A stretch of 64,000 bases of DNA, taken from the NCBI GenBank assembly GCA_018816765.1, contig JAHIUX010000007.1, positions 62,001 through 126,000 on the forward strand, written 5' to 3'. Shown here one piece after another: positions 24,789 through 34,611 of this stretch. Source of the stretch: Bacteroidota bacterium (GTDB lineage: Bacteria; Bacteroidota; Bacteroidia; Bacteroidales; F082). Numbering within the stretch: position 1 is the stretch's first letter; each line of letters opens with the position of its first letter. Under the pieces are notes generated by a model, which saw only the letters and a program-made list of their open reading frames with translations, ran no database searches and had not been told where the DNA came from. A program made the position numbers and the translations under genes.

Positions 24789-26396
24789 TTGTATACCCTT
24801 AAAACCAAGATCGACACCAAATCGGATGAGTTCCGGCAAAACCGGAAAGCGTTCATGTCACTGATGGACCAACACAGGGGCCTCATGAAGGAAGTGACAA
24901 AGGGAGGCACAGCATCGGCCATTGCCCGGCATATTGAGCGTGGAAAACTGCTGGCCCGTGAACGGATAAACCTGCTCATCGATCCCAACACCCCTTTTTT
25001 GGAGCTATCGTCCCTTGCCGCTTACAACCTCTACGACAACGGCTTTCCATCGGCAGGCATCGTCACCGGCATTGGGGTCATTCATGGCCGTGAAACTGTG
25101 ATCATTGCCAATGATGCCACCGTGAAAGGGGGCACCTATATGCAGTACACGATCAAAAAACACCTGCGTGCCCAGGAAATCGCCATGGAGAACGACCTGC
25201 CCTGTATTTATATGGTCGATTCCGGTGGTGCTTTTCTCCCCGAGCAGGATACGGTATTTCCCGACAGGGATCATTTCGGCCGGTTTTTTTATAACCAGGC
25301 CCGCATGTCGGCCATGGGACTGCCGCAGATCGCAATGGTGATGGGTTCATGCACAGCCGGGGGCGCATATGTGCCGGCCATGAGCGACGAAACCATCATT
25401 GTCCGAAACCAGGGCACCATTTTCCTTGGAGGCCCGCCACTGGTGAAAGCCGCCACAGGCGAAGAAGTGACTGCTGAAGAACTGGGCGGAGCAGATGTGC
25501 ATACCGCCATCTCCGGCGTAGCTGATCATATGGCTGAAAATGACGCTCATGCCATTCAAATCTGCAGAAACATATTCGAAAACCTGAAACCCCGTTTCAG
25601 GCAGGAACTCGAACTCAGAACACCAGCCGAACCATTGTATGATCCCACTGAACTGTATGGCATCGCCCCTGTCGATCTGCGTAAGCTTATCGACCCGCGT
25701 GAGATCATCATGCGCATGGTTGACGGCAGCCAGTTTCAGGAATTCAAAGCCCGGTATGCAACAACGGTAGTCACTGGCTTTGCCTACATCATGGGCTTCC
25801 CCGTGGGAATCATTGCTAATTTTGGTGTGCTGTTTTCTGAGTCGGCCCTTAAGGTTACCCATTTCATCGAACTGTGTACCTCACGCAATATTCCGCTTGT
25901 TTTTCTGCAAAACATCACCGGATTTATGGTCGGCAAGGACTTTGAACGTGGCGGTATCGCCAAGGACGGAGCCAAAATGGTGCACGCTGTGTCGAATGCA
26001 AACGTGCCAAAGTTCACCGTAATATTTGGCGGATCGTTCGGCGCCGGAAATTACGGCATGGCCGGAAGGGCCTTTGGACCGAGGTTACTCTTTATGTGGC
26101 CCAATGCAAAAATATCGGTTATGGGCGGCGAACAGGCTGCCAATGTGCTGGTGACAGTGAAGCAGGATCAATACAGGGAAAAAGGACAGGAAATGCCTGC
26201 CGAAGAAATCGAAAAACTGCGTAATACTATACTGGCCAAGTATGAGCGTGAAGGTTCGGCGTATTACAGCACAGCAAGACTCTGGGACGATGGGATTATC
26301 GATCCGGTGGATACCCGCAAAATCTTAGCCATGGGGATTGCTTCCTCAATTAATAAACCTTTCCCACCACAGCAATATGGTGTTTTCAGAATGTAA
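24789..26396 (+). CDS. liuB: Methylcrotonyl-CoA carboxylase carboxyltransferase (beta) subunit
   Basis: The 535-residue crotonase-fold carboxyltransferase transfers CO2 from biotin to 3-methylcrotonyl-CoA. It carries the MCC-beta signatures [13 protein letters not shown] (about 50-62), [15 protein letters not shown] (about 72-86), [37 protein letters not shown] (about 142-164), [16 protein letters not shown] (about 183-198) and the C-terminal [16 protein letters not shown] (about 414-429). These fit MCC better than propionyl-CoA carboxylase. The start appears to be TTG: an in-frame TGA ends at 24782 and there is no ATG before codon 23, while homologues have residues matching [17 protein letters not shown]. 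First gene of a tightly packed operon. Confidence 0.92.
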   Translation: MYTLKTKIDTKSDEFRQNRKAFMSLMDQHRGLMKEVTKGGTASAIARHIERGKLLARERINLLIDPNTPFLELSSLAAYNLYDNGFPSAGIVTGIGVIHGRETVIIANDATVKGGTYMQYTIKKHLRAQEIAMENDLPCIYMVDSGGAFLPEQDTVFPDRDHFGRFFYNQARMSAMGLPQIAMVMGSCTAGGAYVPAMSDETIIVRNQGTIFLGGPPLVKAATGEEVTAEELGGADVHTAISGVADHMAENDAHAIQICRNIFENLKPRFRQELELRTPAEPLYDPTELYGIAPVDLRKLIDPREIIMRMVDGSQFQEFKARYATTVVTGFAYIMGFPVGIIANFGVLFSESALKVTHFIELCTSRNIPLVFLQNITGFMVGKDFERGGIAKDGAKMVHAVSNANVPKFTVIFGGSFGAGNYGMAGRAFGPRLLFMWPNAKISVMGGEQAANVLVTVKQDQYREKGQEMPAEEIEKLRNTILAKYEREGSAYYSTARLWDDGIIDPVDTRKILAMGIASSINKPFPPQQYGVFRM

Positions 26397-26401
26397 ATCG
26401 C

Positions 26402-27199
26402 ATGAACCAACCAACAACCATACAAATCATTACGCAGGCAAAAGTTGCCACCATTTGGCTCAACCGTCCTGAAAAACACAATGCGCTGAATGCCCTTATG
26501 ATCAATGAGCTCACTCAGGCTTTTGAGCAGTTATCAGCCGAAGAAAACATCAGGCTGATTATCCTCAGGGGCAGGGGAAAATCTTTTTGTGCCGGTGCCG
26601 ACTTGCATTATATGCAGGAAATTGCTGCCTTCGGCCACGAAGAAAATTATGACGACGCTGTAAGGCTGGCTTCATTGTTCGAACGTATTTACACCTGTCC
26701 CAAGCCGGTAATGGCTGTGGTGCACGGCGCTGCATACGGCGGAGCCAACGGTTTGTCGGCAGCCTGCGACCTGGTGATTGCTGAAACTAATACGGTATTT
26801 GCCTTCAGCGAGGTAAAGATTGGCATCACACCGGCCACCATTTCGCCTTATGTAATCAGAAGGTGTGGCGAAGCTGCTGCGCGCGAGCTTATGCTAACGG
26901 GCAGAAAGTTTACCGCCAGGGAAGCGGAACGTTTCATGCTTTCGAACAGGACCGTGAACGAGGAAAGCCTCGAACTGGAAATTGAGGCCTATACCAACCA
27001 TTTTACCACAAGCGGACCTCAGGCTGTTGCCCAGTGCAAGAAACTCATCCAAGTGGTTTCATCAGCCGCCAAAAATACCAGCGAACTAATGCGGTTTACA
27101 GCCAACCTGATTGCGTCGCAACGGGCCTCTGACGAGGGACAGGAAGGGATTTCCTCATTTTTTGACAAAAGAAAACCAAACTGGGTGAAGAAACCATGA
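26402..27199 (+). CDS. liuC: Methylglutaconyl-CoA hydratase (enoyl-CoA hydratase family)
   Basis: The 265-residue crotonase-family enzyme is expected to hydrate 3-methylglutaconyl-CoA to HMG-CoA. The oxyanion-hole segments are FCAGADLHYMQ (about 62-72) and GAAYGGANGLSAACDLV (about 113-129). FAFSEVKIGITPATISPYVIRR (about 137-158) matches the LiuC/AUH subtype better than general fatty-acid hydratases. It sits between the two carboxylase subunits, 5 bases after the beta subunit, and its stop overlaps the next start (ATGA). Confidence 0.88.
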   Translation: MNQPTTIQIITQAKVATIWLNRPEKHNALNALMINELTQAFEQLSAEENIRLIILRGRGKSFCAGADLHYMQEIAAFGHEENYDDAVRLASLFERIYTCPKPVMAVVHGAAYGGANGLSAACDLVIAETNTVFAFSEVKIGITPATISPYVIRRCGEAAARELMLTGRKFTAREAERFMLSNRTVNEESLELEIEAYTNHFTTSGPQAVAQCKKLIQVVSSAAKNTSELMRFTANLIASQRASDEGQEGISSFFDKRKPNWVKKP

Positions 27200-29193
27200 C
27201 AACGCACCGCATCAAAAAGGTACTGATCGCCAACAGGGGCGAAATTGCCATGCGCATTATGCGCAGCCTTCGGAAAATGAACATTGAGGCGGTGGCCATC
27301 TATGCCGAAGCAGATAAGTATTCGTTACATGCTGTCAGTGCCGATGAAGCCTGGTCGCTTGGTTCAGGTGAGCTGAGTGACACTTACCTGAATGTGCAGA
27401 AAATTGTGAGTATTGCCCGACAGGCGAAAGCAGATGCCATACATCCCGGATACGGCTTTCTTTCTGAAAACCCGGTGCTTGTTGAAGCCTGTAACCAGCA
27501 TAACATCATTTTCATCGGCCCTGATGTCCGCTCAATGGAGCTCATGGGCAACAAAATTTCAGCCCGTGAATATGCTGTTAAAAGCGGGTTGCCGGTGACC
27601 AAAGGACTTACAGGCACCACAGCAGAAATCCTTGAAAGTGCTGGCGAAATGCCTTTCCCGGTGCTGGTGAAGGCAGCTGCTGGTGGTGGTGGTAAGGGAA
27701 TGCGCATCGTAAACGACCGTGATGCCCTGGCTTCGGTGCTCGAGACAACATCACGCGAGGCTAAAAATTATTTTGGCGATGGCACGGTCTACCTGGAACA
27801 ATTCATCGAAGAACCACGCCATATTGAAGTGCAGATATTGGGCGACAAGCATGGCAATGTGATCCACCTCTTCGAAAGGGAATGCTCGATTCAACGGAGG
27901 TATCAGAAAATAATCGAGGAATCACCTTCACCCACACTTACGCCAGAAGTACGTGCACAAATGGGTGCCGCAGCAGTGAAAATCTGCACCGATATCGGTT
28001 ATCAAAGCGCTGGCACCATCGAATTCCTTGTCGATAAAAACCTGCGGTTTTACTTCCTCGAAATGAATACCCGCATCCAGGTGGAACATCCTGTTACAGA
28101 GATGGTAACAGGAATTGACCTGGTGGAAGAACAAATTTACATTGCCGGTGGTCTTCCACTCCGCATCAGTCAGGATGAGGTGAAGCAGAGCGGCCACGCC
28201 ATCGAGTGCCGGATCTATGCCGAAGATCCATCAAACAACTTCTTGCCCTCGCCGGGAAAGATGACACTGTACCATGAACCCTCTTTTGAGCATTTGCGCA
28301 TCGACAGCGCTATGCGACAAGCTACAGAGGTGTTCAGCTTTTACGATCCCATGATCAGCAAGCTCATTGCCTGGGGCAATACCCGCGAAGAATCGATCTT
28401 GCTGGCGATCAGGTCGCTCGAAAAATATGTGATCCACGGGATAAAGACCAATATCTCCTACCTGAGGCAGTTGCTGCAGCATCCCAATTTTGCGGCAAAC
28501 ACAATAAGCACGCGTTTTTGCGATGCGCACACCACCGAGCTCATCGACCTTGCCGCTGCAGAAAAAAACCAGATGAACCCGCTTTTGCCAGTGACGGCAT
28601 TTGTGCTTTTTAACCTGAACAAATCACGCCTTACCGGTACCTCGAATTTGTGGGAAGAAATCGGTTATTGGCGTCACACCATGGCGTTCAAGGTCAGCAC
28701 CGCGCAGCAACAAATCCCTGTTGAGCCTGAAACGACAGCAGCCGGATCGTTTCAGGGCCTGATCAATAATCAGCCTGTTGATGCTTCGTTACGGAGTTTT
28801 GCTGACGGACACCTTAGCCTCGTTAGCAACAATATGGTCACTGAATTTTATCTTTCAGAAAATGAAGAAGGCGATACCATTGTTAGCCACAAGGGAGTCC
28901 TTTTTACCATGCGCAGGAACGACCAGCTAAATGAATCGGTTGATTATGCCCAGACCGATCATGGCGATGAAGCCGGAAACCTGTTTGCGCCTATGCCCGG
29001 AAAAGTCATTAAGGTAAATGTAAAGCAAGGCGATCAGGTCGTGCGCGGGACAATTCTCATGGTGGTGGAAGCCATGAAGATGGAAAACAACATTGTCGCA
29101 CCCGCTCCGGCACTTGTCGAAAAAGTGAATGTGAGGGAAGGAGATATGGTCGATACAAAAACACAACTAATCCATTTGATTCAAAACGAATAA
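27196..29193 (+). CDS. liuD: Methylcrotonyl-CoA carboxylase biotin-carboxylase (alpha) subunit
   Basis: The 665-residue protein has a biotin carboxylase domain (about 5-450). It has IANRGEIAMRI (9-19), GYGFLSENP, the Gly-rich ATP lid KAAAGGGGKGMRIV (about 157-170), the ERECSIQRRYQKIIEESPSP segment, and EMNTRIQVEHPVTE (about 288-301). A weakly conserved linker (about 460-590) follows, then a biotinyl domain with EAMKMEN, where Lys628 is the biotinylation site. This three-part plan is that of MCC/geranyl-CoA carboxylase alpha subunits. The start overlaps the hydratase stop by four bases. Confidence 0.93.
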   Translation: MTTHRIKKVLIANRGEIAMRIMRSLRKMNIEAVAIYAEADKYSLHAVSADEAWSLGSGELSDTYLNVQKIVSIARQAKADAIHPGYGFLSENPVLVEACNQHNIIFIGPDVRSMELMGNKISAREYAVKSGLPVTKGLTGTTAEILESAGEMPFPVLVKAAAGGGGKGMRIVNDRDALASVLETTSREAKNYFGDGTVYLEQFIEEPRHIEVQILGDKHGNVIHLFERECSIQRRYQKIIEESPSPTLTPEVRAQMGAAAVKICTDIGYQSAGTIEFLVDKNLRFYFLEMNTRIQVEHPVTEMVTGIDLVEEQIYIAGGLPLRISQDEVKQSGHAIECRIYAEDPSNNFLPSPGKMTLYHEPSFEHLRIDSAMRQATEVFSFYDPMISKLIAWGNTREESILLAIRSLEKYVIHGIKTNISYLRQLLQHPNFAANTISTRFCDAHTTELIDLAAAEKNQMNPLLPVTAFVLFNLNKSRLTGTSNLWEEIGYWRHTMAFKVSTAQQQIPVEPETTAAGSFQGLINNQPVDASLRSFADGHLSLVSNNMVTEFYLSENEEGDTIVSHKGVLFTMRRNDQLNESVDYAQTDHGDEAGNLFAPMPGKVIKVNVKQGDQVVRGTILMVVEAMKMENNIVAPAPALVEKVNVREGDMVDTKTQLIHLIQNE

Positions 29194-29203
29194 ACAACAC
29201 ACC

Positions 29204-30349
29204 ATGAATTTTGATTTGTCGCAAGAACATGAACTTATCCGGCAAACCGTAAGGGAGTTCGCCGAAAGGGAAATTAAGCCAGTTGCCCAGGAACTTGATG
29301 AAAAAGCGGAATTTTCGCCAGCCCTGACAAAGCGCATGGGTGAACTCGGATTGTTTGGCATGTATCTGCCTGAAAAATATGGCGGACAAGGCCTGGATAC
29401 CTTATCGTATATTATTGCTGTTGAAGAACTTGCGCGTGTAGATGGGTCTCAGGCAGCTACACTCGCGGCGCATAATTCGCTTGGGATTGGCCCGCTGTAT
29501 TATTTTGGAACAGAGGAACAAAAGAAAGAATTGCTGCCAAAGCTCTGCACCGGTGAAGCCTTGTGGAGCTTTGGGTTGACAGAACCAGGCGCCGGCTCCG
29601 ACTCACGGGGTTCGAAAACTACCGCCGAAAAAGTGGGCGACGAATGGGTCATCAACGGTTCCAAAATTTTTATTACAAACGGGGCTTCCGACCTAAACAT
29701 AGGTTGCACAGTGCAGGCAGTTTCGGCCAATACCGATGGCAAGAAACAATTCACAACCATCATTGTTGGCAGCCAAACACCTGGTTTCAAGCGGATGTCG
29801 ATGCACAACAAAATGATGTGGCGTGCTTCGGATACAGCCGAACTTTTTTTCGATGACTGCCGTGTGCCTGCCGAAAACACCCTGGGCAAAGTGGGTGAAG
29901 GCTCCAAAATCATGCTGACAACGCTCGACGCTGGGAGGCTCTCGATTGCCGCCATGGGGCTGGGTGCTGCGCAGGGTGCCTATGAGCTGGCTTTGGCCTA
30001 TGCCCTCGAACGCAAGCAGTTCGGGCAACCCATTGCCAAATTCCAGATCAATGCCTTTAAGCTTGCTGATATGGCCATGAAAATTGAGCTTGCGCGCAAC
30101 CTGCTATACAAGGCTTGCTGGCTTAAAGACGAAGGCAGGCCGTTCGGCATGGAATCGGCGATGGCCAAACTTTATTGTTCTGAAATTGCCCGGGAGGTAG
30201 CCGACGAAGCCGTGCAGATTCATGGCGGTTATGGCCTGATGAAAGACTATGCCGTTGAGCGATTTTACCGCGATCAGCGACTGCTGCAGATTGGCGAAGG
30301 CACCTCTGAAATTCAACGTCTTGTAATCTCACGTTTTATTGGATGCTAA
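29204..30349 (+). CDS. Acyl-CoA dehydrogenase, short-chain type
   Basis: The 381-residue flavoenzyme has LTEPGAGSDSRG (FAD/substrate loop, about 122-133), the W-V-I-N-G-S-K-I-F-I-T-N-G segment (about 147-159) and R-K-Q-F-G-Q-P-I. The C-terminal QIHGGYG-x-x-K-D-Y-A-V-E-R-F-Y-R-D and IGEGTSEIQ lie near the end. The catalytic base Glu365 lies in the G-E-G-T motif as in butyryl-CoA/short-chain dehydrogenases. In isovaleryl-CoA dehydrogenases this position is Ala/Gly and the base lies in an L-E-R-L motif, which here is L-D-A-G-R-L. Its place in the leucine operon suggests isovaleryl-CoA, but its active site suggests a straight or 2-branched short chain. Likely partner is electron-transfer flavoprotein, not in this window. 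Confidence 0.9.
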   Translation: MNFDLSQEHELIRQTVREFAEREIKPVAQELDEKAEFSPALTKRMGELGLFGMYLPEKYGGQGLDTLSYIIAVEELARVDGSQAATLAAHNSLGIGPLYYFGTEEQKKELLPKLCTGEALWSFGLTEPGAGSDSRGSKTTAEKVGDEWVINGSKIFITNGASDLNIGCTVQAVSANTDGKKQFTTIIVGSQTPGFKRMSMHNKMMWRASDTAELFFDDCRVPAENTLGKVGEGSKIMLTTLDAGRLSIAAMGLGAAQGAYELALAYALERKQFGQPIAKFQINAFKLADMAMKIELARNLLYKACWLKDEGRPFGMESAMAKLYCSEIAREVADEAVQIHGGYGLMKDYAVERFYRDQRLLQIGEGTSEIQRLVISRFIGC

Positions 30350-30362
30350 AAATCGAGATTAA

Positions 30363-30794
30363 ATGACAGACCAGCAACCCACACGCGAATACACAAACGG
30401 CGAAATCACCGTTGTGTGGAAGCAACATCAGTGCATTCACTCTGCTGTTTGTTTCCGCAGCCTGCCGCTGGTGTTTAACCCCACACAGCGCCCATGGGTA
30501 AGCATTCATGGCGCTTCAACCGAAGCAATATGCAGCACCATCGACCGTTGCCCGTCAGGAGCACTTTCATACCGCATGGAAAAAGAGGAGGAAGCCACTG
30601 AAATGCCGGCACCTTCAGTGAAAATTCAGGTTGTGCCCGATGGACCGTTAATGGTCACCGGAAGCGTGCTGCTCACCGACCATCATGGTCGACAGGAAAT
30701 AAAAACGAATTTGTTTACCTTATGCCGTTGCGGGGCCTCGCTGAAAAGACCTTATTGCGATGGTTCGCACCATACAGCTGGATTTAAAGATTAA
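30363..30794 (+). CDS. Two-domain iron-sulfur protein: YjdI-type mono-cluster plus CDGSH
   Basis: The 143-residue protein joins two small cluster domains. Residues 1-75 match the YjdI/Fer4_19 divergent ferredoxin type with Cys24, Cys30, Cys57 and Cys63 as likely 4Fe-4S ligands (CIHSAVC and RCPSGAL). Residues 85-143 are a CDGSH domain, C-R-C-G-x-S-x-x-x-P-Y-C-D-G-S-H, with the 3-Cys/1-His (Cys121, Cys123, Cys132, His136) 2Fe-2S site. Such fusions are known but their role is not. Here it sits 13 bases after the acyl-CoA dehydrogenase and 17 before the CoA-transferase, inside the operon. It may act in electron transfer or as a redox sensor for the pathway. Confidence 0.88.
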   Translation: MTDQQPTREYTNGEITVVWKQHQCIHSAVCFRSLPLVFNPTQRPWVSIHGASTEAICSTIDRCPSGALSYRMEKEEEATEMPAPSVKIQVVPDGPLMVTGSVLLTDHHGRQEIKTNLFTLCRCGASLKRPYCDGSHHTAGFKD

Positions 30795-30811
30795 CATTAA
30801 CACAGTATACC

Positions 30812-31504
30812 ATGAATAAAGTTGTCAATAATGCCACCGAGGCCATACGCGGTATCAACAGTCACATGACACTGATGCTGGGGGGATTCGGTCTTTGCGG
30901 TATCCCGGAAAACTGTATTGCCGCACTTGTGGCAAGCGAAGTAACAGGCTTAACCTGCATATCAAACAATGCCGGAGTGGATGATTTCGGATTAGGCCTC
31001 TTGCTGAAAAAACACCAGATAAAAAAAATGATTTCTTCCTATGTGGGAGAAAATGCTGAATTTGAACGTCAGCTGCTCAGTGGCGAACTTGAGGTCGACC
31101 TGATTCCACAAGGCACGCTGGCCGAACGTTGCAGGGCAGGAGGCGCAGGCATCCCGGCATTTTATGTTCCGGCCGGATATGGCACCGAAGTAGCCAATGG
31201 CAAAGAAATCCGTGAATTCAACGGAAAGATGTACCTGCTCGAGCATGCACTTACAGCCGACTTTGCTATCGTGAAGGCATGGAAAGGCGATACGGCCGGT
31301 AACCTGGTTTTCAGGTACACAGCCAATAATTTTAACCAGGCCATGGCTATGGCAGGTAAAATCACCATTGCCGAAGTGGAGGAATTGGTCCCGGCGGGAA
31401 CGCTTGATCCCAATCACATCCACATACCCGGAATTTTTGTTCAACGGATTTTCCAGGCCACTGATCTCGAAAAACGGATCGAGTTTGTAACCACACGCGC
31501 TTAA
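30812..31504 (+). CDS. scoA: 3-oxoacid CoA-transferase subunit A
   Basis: The 230-residue alpha subunit of succinyl-CoA:acetoacetate (or acetate) CoA-transferase. It shows the family opening with the glycine-rich [12 protein letters not shown] (about 24-35), the [15 protein letters not shown] segment (about 51-65), MISSYVGEN (about 74-82), [19 protein letters not shown] (about 98-116) and [17 protein letters not shown]. The catalytic Glu is on subunit B. It would activate or release acetoacetate made by HMG-CoA lyase. Confidence 0.93.
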   Translation: MNKVVNNATEAIRGINSHMTLMLGGFGLCGIPENCIAALVASEVTGLTCISNNAGVDDFGLGLLLKKHQIKKMISSYVGENAEFERQLLSGELEVDLIPQGTLAERCRAGGAGIPAFYVPAGYGTEVANGKEIREFNGKMYLLEHALTADFAIVKAWKGDTAGNLVFRYTANNFNQAMAMAGKITIAEVEELVPAGTLDPNHIHIPGIFVQRIFQATDLEKRIEFVTTRA

Positions 31505-31522
31505 CCCTAACACATTGAAATT

Positions 31523-32179
31523 ATGCCTCTTGATAAAAACGGAATAGCCAAACGCATCGCCCTCGAACTCGAGGACGGATATTATGTCAATCTTGGCATC
31601 GGAATACCTACACTGGTGGCCAATTTCATCCCCGAAGGGGTGGAGGTTGTGCTGCAATCGGAAAACGGATTGCTCGGCATCGGACCTTTCCCGCATAAGG
31701 GTGATGAAGATGCTGACCTGATCAATGCCGGGAAACAAACCATTACTTACACCAGCGGAGCGGCCTTTTTTGATTCATCAACCAGCTTTGCCATGATCCG
31801 TGGCGGACATATTGACCTGACGGTACTCGGAGCTTTTGAAGTTTCGGAACAAGGCGACATTTCGAGCTGGAAAATTCCCGGGAAAATGGTCAAGGGAATG
31901 GGCGGTGCCATGGACCTGGTAGCCAGCGCACGCAACATCATTGTGGCCATGACGCATACTGACCCAAAGGGAAATTCGAAGCTGCTGAAAAAATGCACCT
32001 TGCCACTGACGGGCGTTGGATGTGTGAAGAAGATCGTGACAGATCTGGCTGTGCTGGATGTAACCAGCGATGGTTTCAGGCTCATCGAAAGGGCTCCCGG
32101 TGTCAGTGTTGAAGAAATTGTGGCCAAAACTGCCGGAAAACTCATTGTTGAGGGAGATATTCCTGAGATGCAGCTTTAA
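31523..32179 (+). CDS. scoB: 3-oxoacid CoA-transferase subunit B
   Basis: The 218-residue beta subunit contains [17 protein letters not shown] (about 24-40) and the [10 protein letters not shown] motif (about 48-57), whose Glu forms the covalent CoA thioester. It also has the [12 protein letters not shown] segment (about 93-104) and the closing [11 protein letters not shown]. Last gene of the catabolic operon. Its stop codon overlaps the convergent stop of the large deacetylase-like gene by three bases. Confidence 0.93.
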   Translation: MPLDKNGIAKRIALELEDGYYVNLGIGIPTLVANFIPEGVEVVLQSENGLLGIGPFPHKGDEDADLINAGKQTITYTSGAAFFDSSTSFAMIRGGHIDLTVLGAFEVSEQGDISSWKIPGKMVKGMGGAMDLVASARNIIVAMTHTDPKGNSKLLKKCTLPLTGVGCVKKIVTDLAVLDVTSDGFRLIERAPGVSVEEIVAKTAGKLIVEGDIPEMQL

Positions 32180-34611
32180 TTGCCCGTTTCTTCGATCGGA
32201 CCAGCATAGCGGATGGATACGGATGACTGGGGTGCCATATCGAACCAGAAAATCCACTCATCGCCCGACTTCCTGCTCATTGGCCTTTGGCCGTTAACCC
32301 AAACATCCTTATGCAAGGTCGCCATGCTGACACCACTGATGGCTTCTGAGGAAGGATTGTGCAAAACAATGGTTTGAGCATCCTGAATCCGGAAAGTAAT
32401 GTGTTGAATAGCAAGGGTGTAATTCATCAGTTCGCCTATCGTCAATGGCAGGAGTTTACCACTGTCGCGCAAGGCTGCAATGCGCCGGAGTGCACTGTTA
32501 AAACCGGGTTCTGCCACAACACGGCCTTCCTGATCATAGGTCCAGAAGCCCTTTTCTGGGTTTACCCAGGCCGGATACACATGGTTTATCCAGATGCTGC
32601 GGTGATTGATTAGCGAGCCTAGTCGCGACGGGCTGAAATAAAAGTCCCACAGCCTTTCTTCAGGAACCTCCAGGGTGCCGGTGGTGTGCCAGCTGAACAG
32701 CTTTTCATGGCCCGGAATTTTACTGATAAGCGGGAGCGGAAAAGCCTGTCCAAAGCCCGGGTACGGAATCATCAGGTTGCCTTCGAATGCCCAGTCAGCA
32801 TAAGGATGAAACTCCTCAACGTAGGGATTCCACAGGTATTTTATTCCGGTTTTCAACCAGTCTTTGGCTGCATAATGGGCTGATTTATAGTCGAGTCCAT
32901 CGCAAACCATGTCTTCGCGGTTATTCTGTGGTTTGTTGTAGTATCCATGGTCAATCCACACCGGTGAACCAAAGTTCGCCTGCATAAAAACCAGGGCTTC
33001 ATTCAGGTTTTTGTGCGTTGTTGTGTATTGTTCAGGCGTGTGCAAGCAAATTTCATGACCTTTTGACTGAAGCTGTTTGAGAAAGCCGAAAAATGCAGTA
33101 TCTGTCATGATGGTTGCATGCGGTCCGTCAAACAATCCGACGCTAATGGCCTGATTACTGACCTGATCGGGGTTGTTGTAGAACACACTTTTGGTGACCG
33201 GAATGCCGTATTTTACAAAGCCTCCTGTGGATGCTCCGGCTTGGGTAATCTGCTCTGAACCAAAATTTACGGCACGCTGCGTACGGAGGTCAGCCCAATC
33301 GGCGTGTTCTGTCCATACAATGCCGGCTTCGAAACCATTCGGAAGTCGGGTAAAGCAAGCAATGTCGGGAGTTTGCACTCCGGCATACAATACAAATTCA
33401 CCACGGATGCGTTGCCTGGTGCGATAGCGCTTGGCCGAAACATCTACAAAATAGTCGGAGGAATCTTTCGAAGGCGGGTAATGCAGCAGGGGATGGTCTG
33501 TCGCATAATCGAGGTTAAAGGCAATGAGTTTTTCGGAAAGTTTGGCCTGAACCGATGAAATGTTATCGGGGTGATACACCAGCAGACTGCGATCCGACTC
33601 ACCAATGCGGATGCCTCCCTGCCCGAGATAATACTCGTCAGCAAACCTGTTGCGGAGGGCAAAACCCTCGGGAGTATACATTTCACTTAGGTTGTCGAGG
33701 TAGCCCAACATCAGGCTGTGCCGGTGAATGGGCGTATGTTGCCTGGGTTTGCAAACAAACGAAAGGTGAAGCTCACCACCTTGGTGATCTGCCTCAATGG
33801 TCATGCGCGTTATAAACAGCTGGTTGTCGTTGCGGAGGATAAGACGGCTCAGGGTTTTTCGGACCTGCCTCCGTTCGATGGTCCAGTTTGCACCCTCAAA
33901 CAATGTGCTGTCAGCAGTCATCGTCTGAATTGTCAAAGGTTTTGACATGGCTTCTCCATTGCGATCGGCAAGCAACAGCAATTTCCCTTCGGGATAATAA
34001 TGCAATTGAACATTGTCGCGTTCCAACAACACCACAGGGTTTCCGCGAACTTCAGAAAATGATACTGGGGGAACATAGGAAGGTGTAGCCAGCGGGCTTA
34101 AGCCAATGGAAATCTGGTCGGCATCCCATGTTTCGGCTTGCCTGTTCCAGAGATAAACGGACAGTTTGCTGTTAACCAGCATATCGGCAGGCAATTTCAA
34201 GCTGGCTGAAACATGAAACCATTGGCCGGGTGTATTTGCGAAATCACCCAATCGCGTGCCCTGCCAGCAAAGCAGGCTGTCGTCACGCAAAACACTGACC
34301 ACCAGCAATGCTCCCGGATGGCTGGCGGAGGTCCTGAAAGTTCCACTTACCTCAAGCAATTGGTTGTGAAGTGAAACCGAATCGTGAAAAGGGAAACCAA
34401 CATTGAACGCGTATTCCTGGTGCTTTCCCACATGACCGATATGTGTGCCCCTGAAGGAAGTGCTATCCTGCATGGTGCCAGTCATCTGCCAAAGGCTGGC
34501 ATCCTCATCGGGTTCGAACCCGTAATGCAATGTTTGGGCGAAAGCGCCAACAGGAGCACACAGGCCAACACACAGTATGAACAGCAATAATGTGATTTGC
34601 CGTTTAGACAT
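32176..34611 (-). CDS. Large secreted protein with a polysaccharide-deacetylase-like core
   Basis: I do not recognise this 811-residue protein as a named family. It has a signal peptide (cleavage after AFAQ, residue 26) and a jelly-roll-like N-terminal module (about 28-172). A middle beta-rich region (about 185-415) follows. A region of about 425-690 has features of the NodB/CE4 deacetylase barrel: TEHADWAD (434-441) with acidic metal-ligand candidates, [11 protein letters not shown] (518-528) with a paired His like the CE4 second motif, and WIDHGYYNK (552-560). A final beta module (about 740-811) may bind carbohydrate. Its start overlaps the stop of the degenerate butyrate kinase gene by 8 bases, so it is coupled to that gene. 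Deacetylase or glycosidase activity is inference. Confidence 0.6.
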   Translation of the reverse strand: MSKRQITLLLFILCVGLCAPVGAFAQTLHYGFEPDEDASLWQMTGTMQDSTSFRGTHIGHVGKHQEYAFNVGFPFHDSVSLHNQLLEVSGTFRTSASHPGALLVVSVLRDDSLLCWQGTRLGDFANTPGQWFHVSASLKLPADMLVNSKLSVYLWNRQAETWDADQISIGLSPLATPSYVPPVSFSEVRGNPVVLLERDNVQLHYYPEGKLLLLADRNGEAMSKPLTIQTMTADSTLFEGANWTIERRQVRKTLSRLILRNDNQLFITRMTIEADHQGGELHLSFVCKPRQHTPIHRHSLMLGYLDNLSEMYTPEGFALRNRFADEYYLGQGGIRIGESDRSLLVYHPDNISSVQAKLSEKLIAFNLDYATDHPLLHYPPSKDSSDYFVDVSAKRYRTRQRIRGEFVLYAGVQTPDIACFTRLPNGFEAGIVWTEHADWADLRTQRAVNFGSEQITQAGASTGGFVKYGIPVTKSVFYNNPDQVSNQAISVGLFDGPHATIMTDTAFFGFLKQLQSKGHEICLHTPEQYTTTHKNLNEALVFMQANFGSPVWIDHGYYNKPQNNREDMVCDGLDYKSAHYAAKDWLKTGIKYLWNPYVEEFHPYADWAFEGNLMIPYPGFGQAFPLPLISKIPGHEKLFSWHTTGTLEVPEERLWDFYFSPSRLGSLINHRSIWINHVYPAWVNPEKGFWTYDQEGRVVAEPGFNSALRRIAALRDSGKLLPLTIGELMNYTLAIQHITFRIQDAQTIVLHNPSSEAISGVSMATLHKDVWVNGQRPMSRKSGDEWIFWFDMAPQSSVSIRYAGPIEETGN

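Noticed and set aside
34500-34530. tRNA-like GGTTCGAACC segment
   Set aside because: It lies inside the 811-residue coding sequence and no cloverleaf can be drawn around it. A similar GGGTTCGAAC at about 48325 lies inside the deiminase gene.
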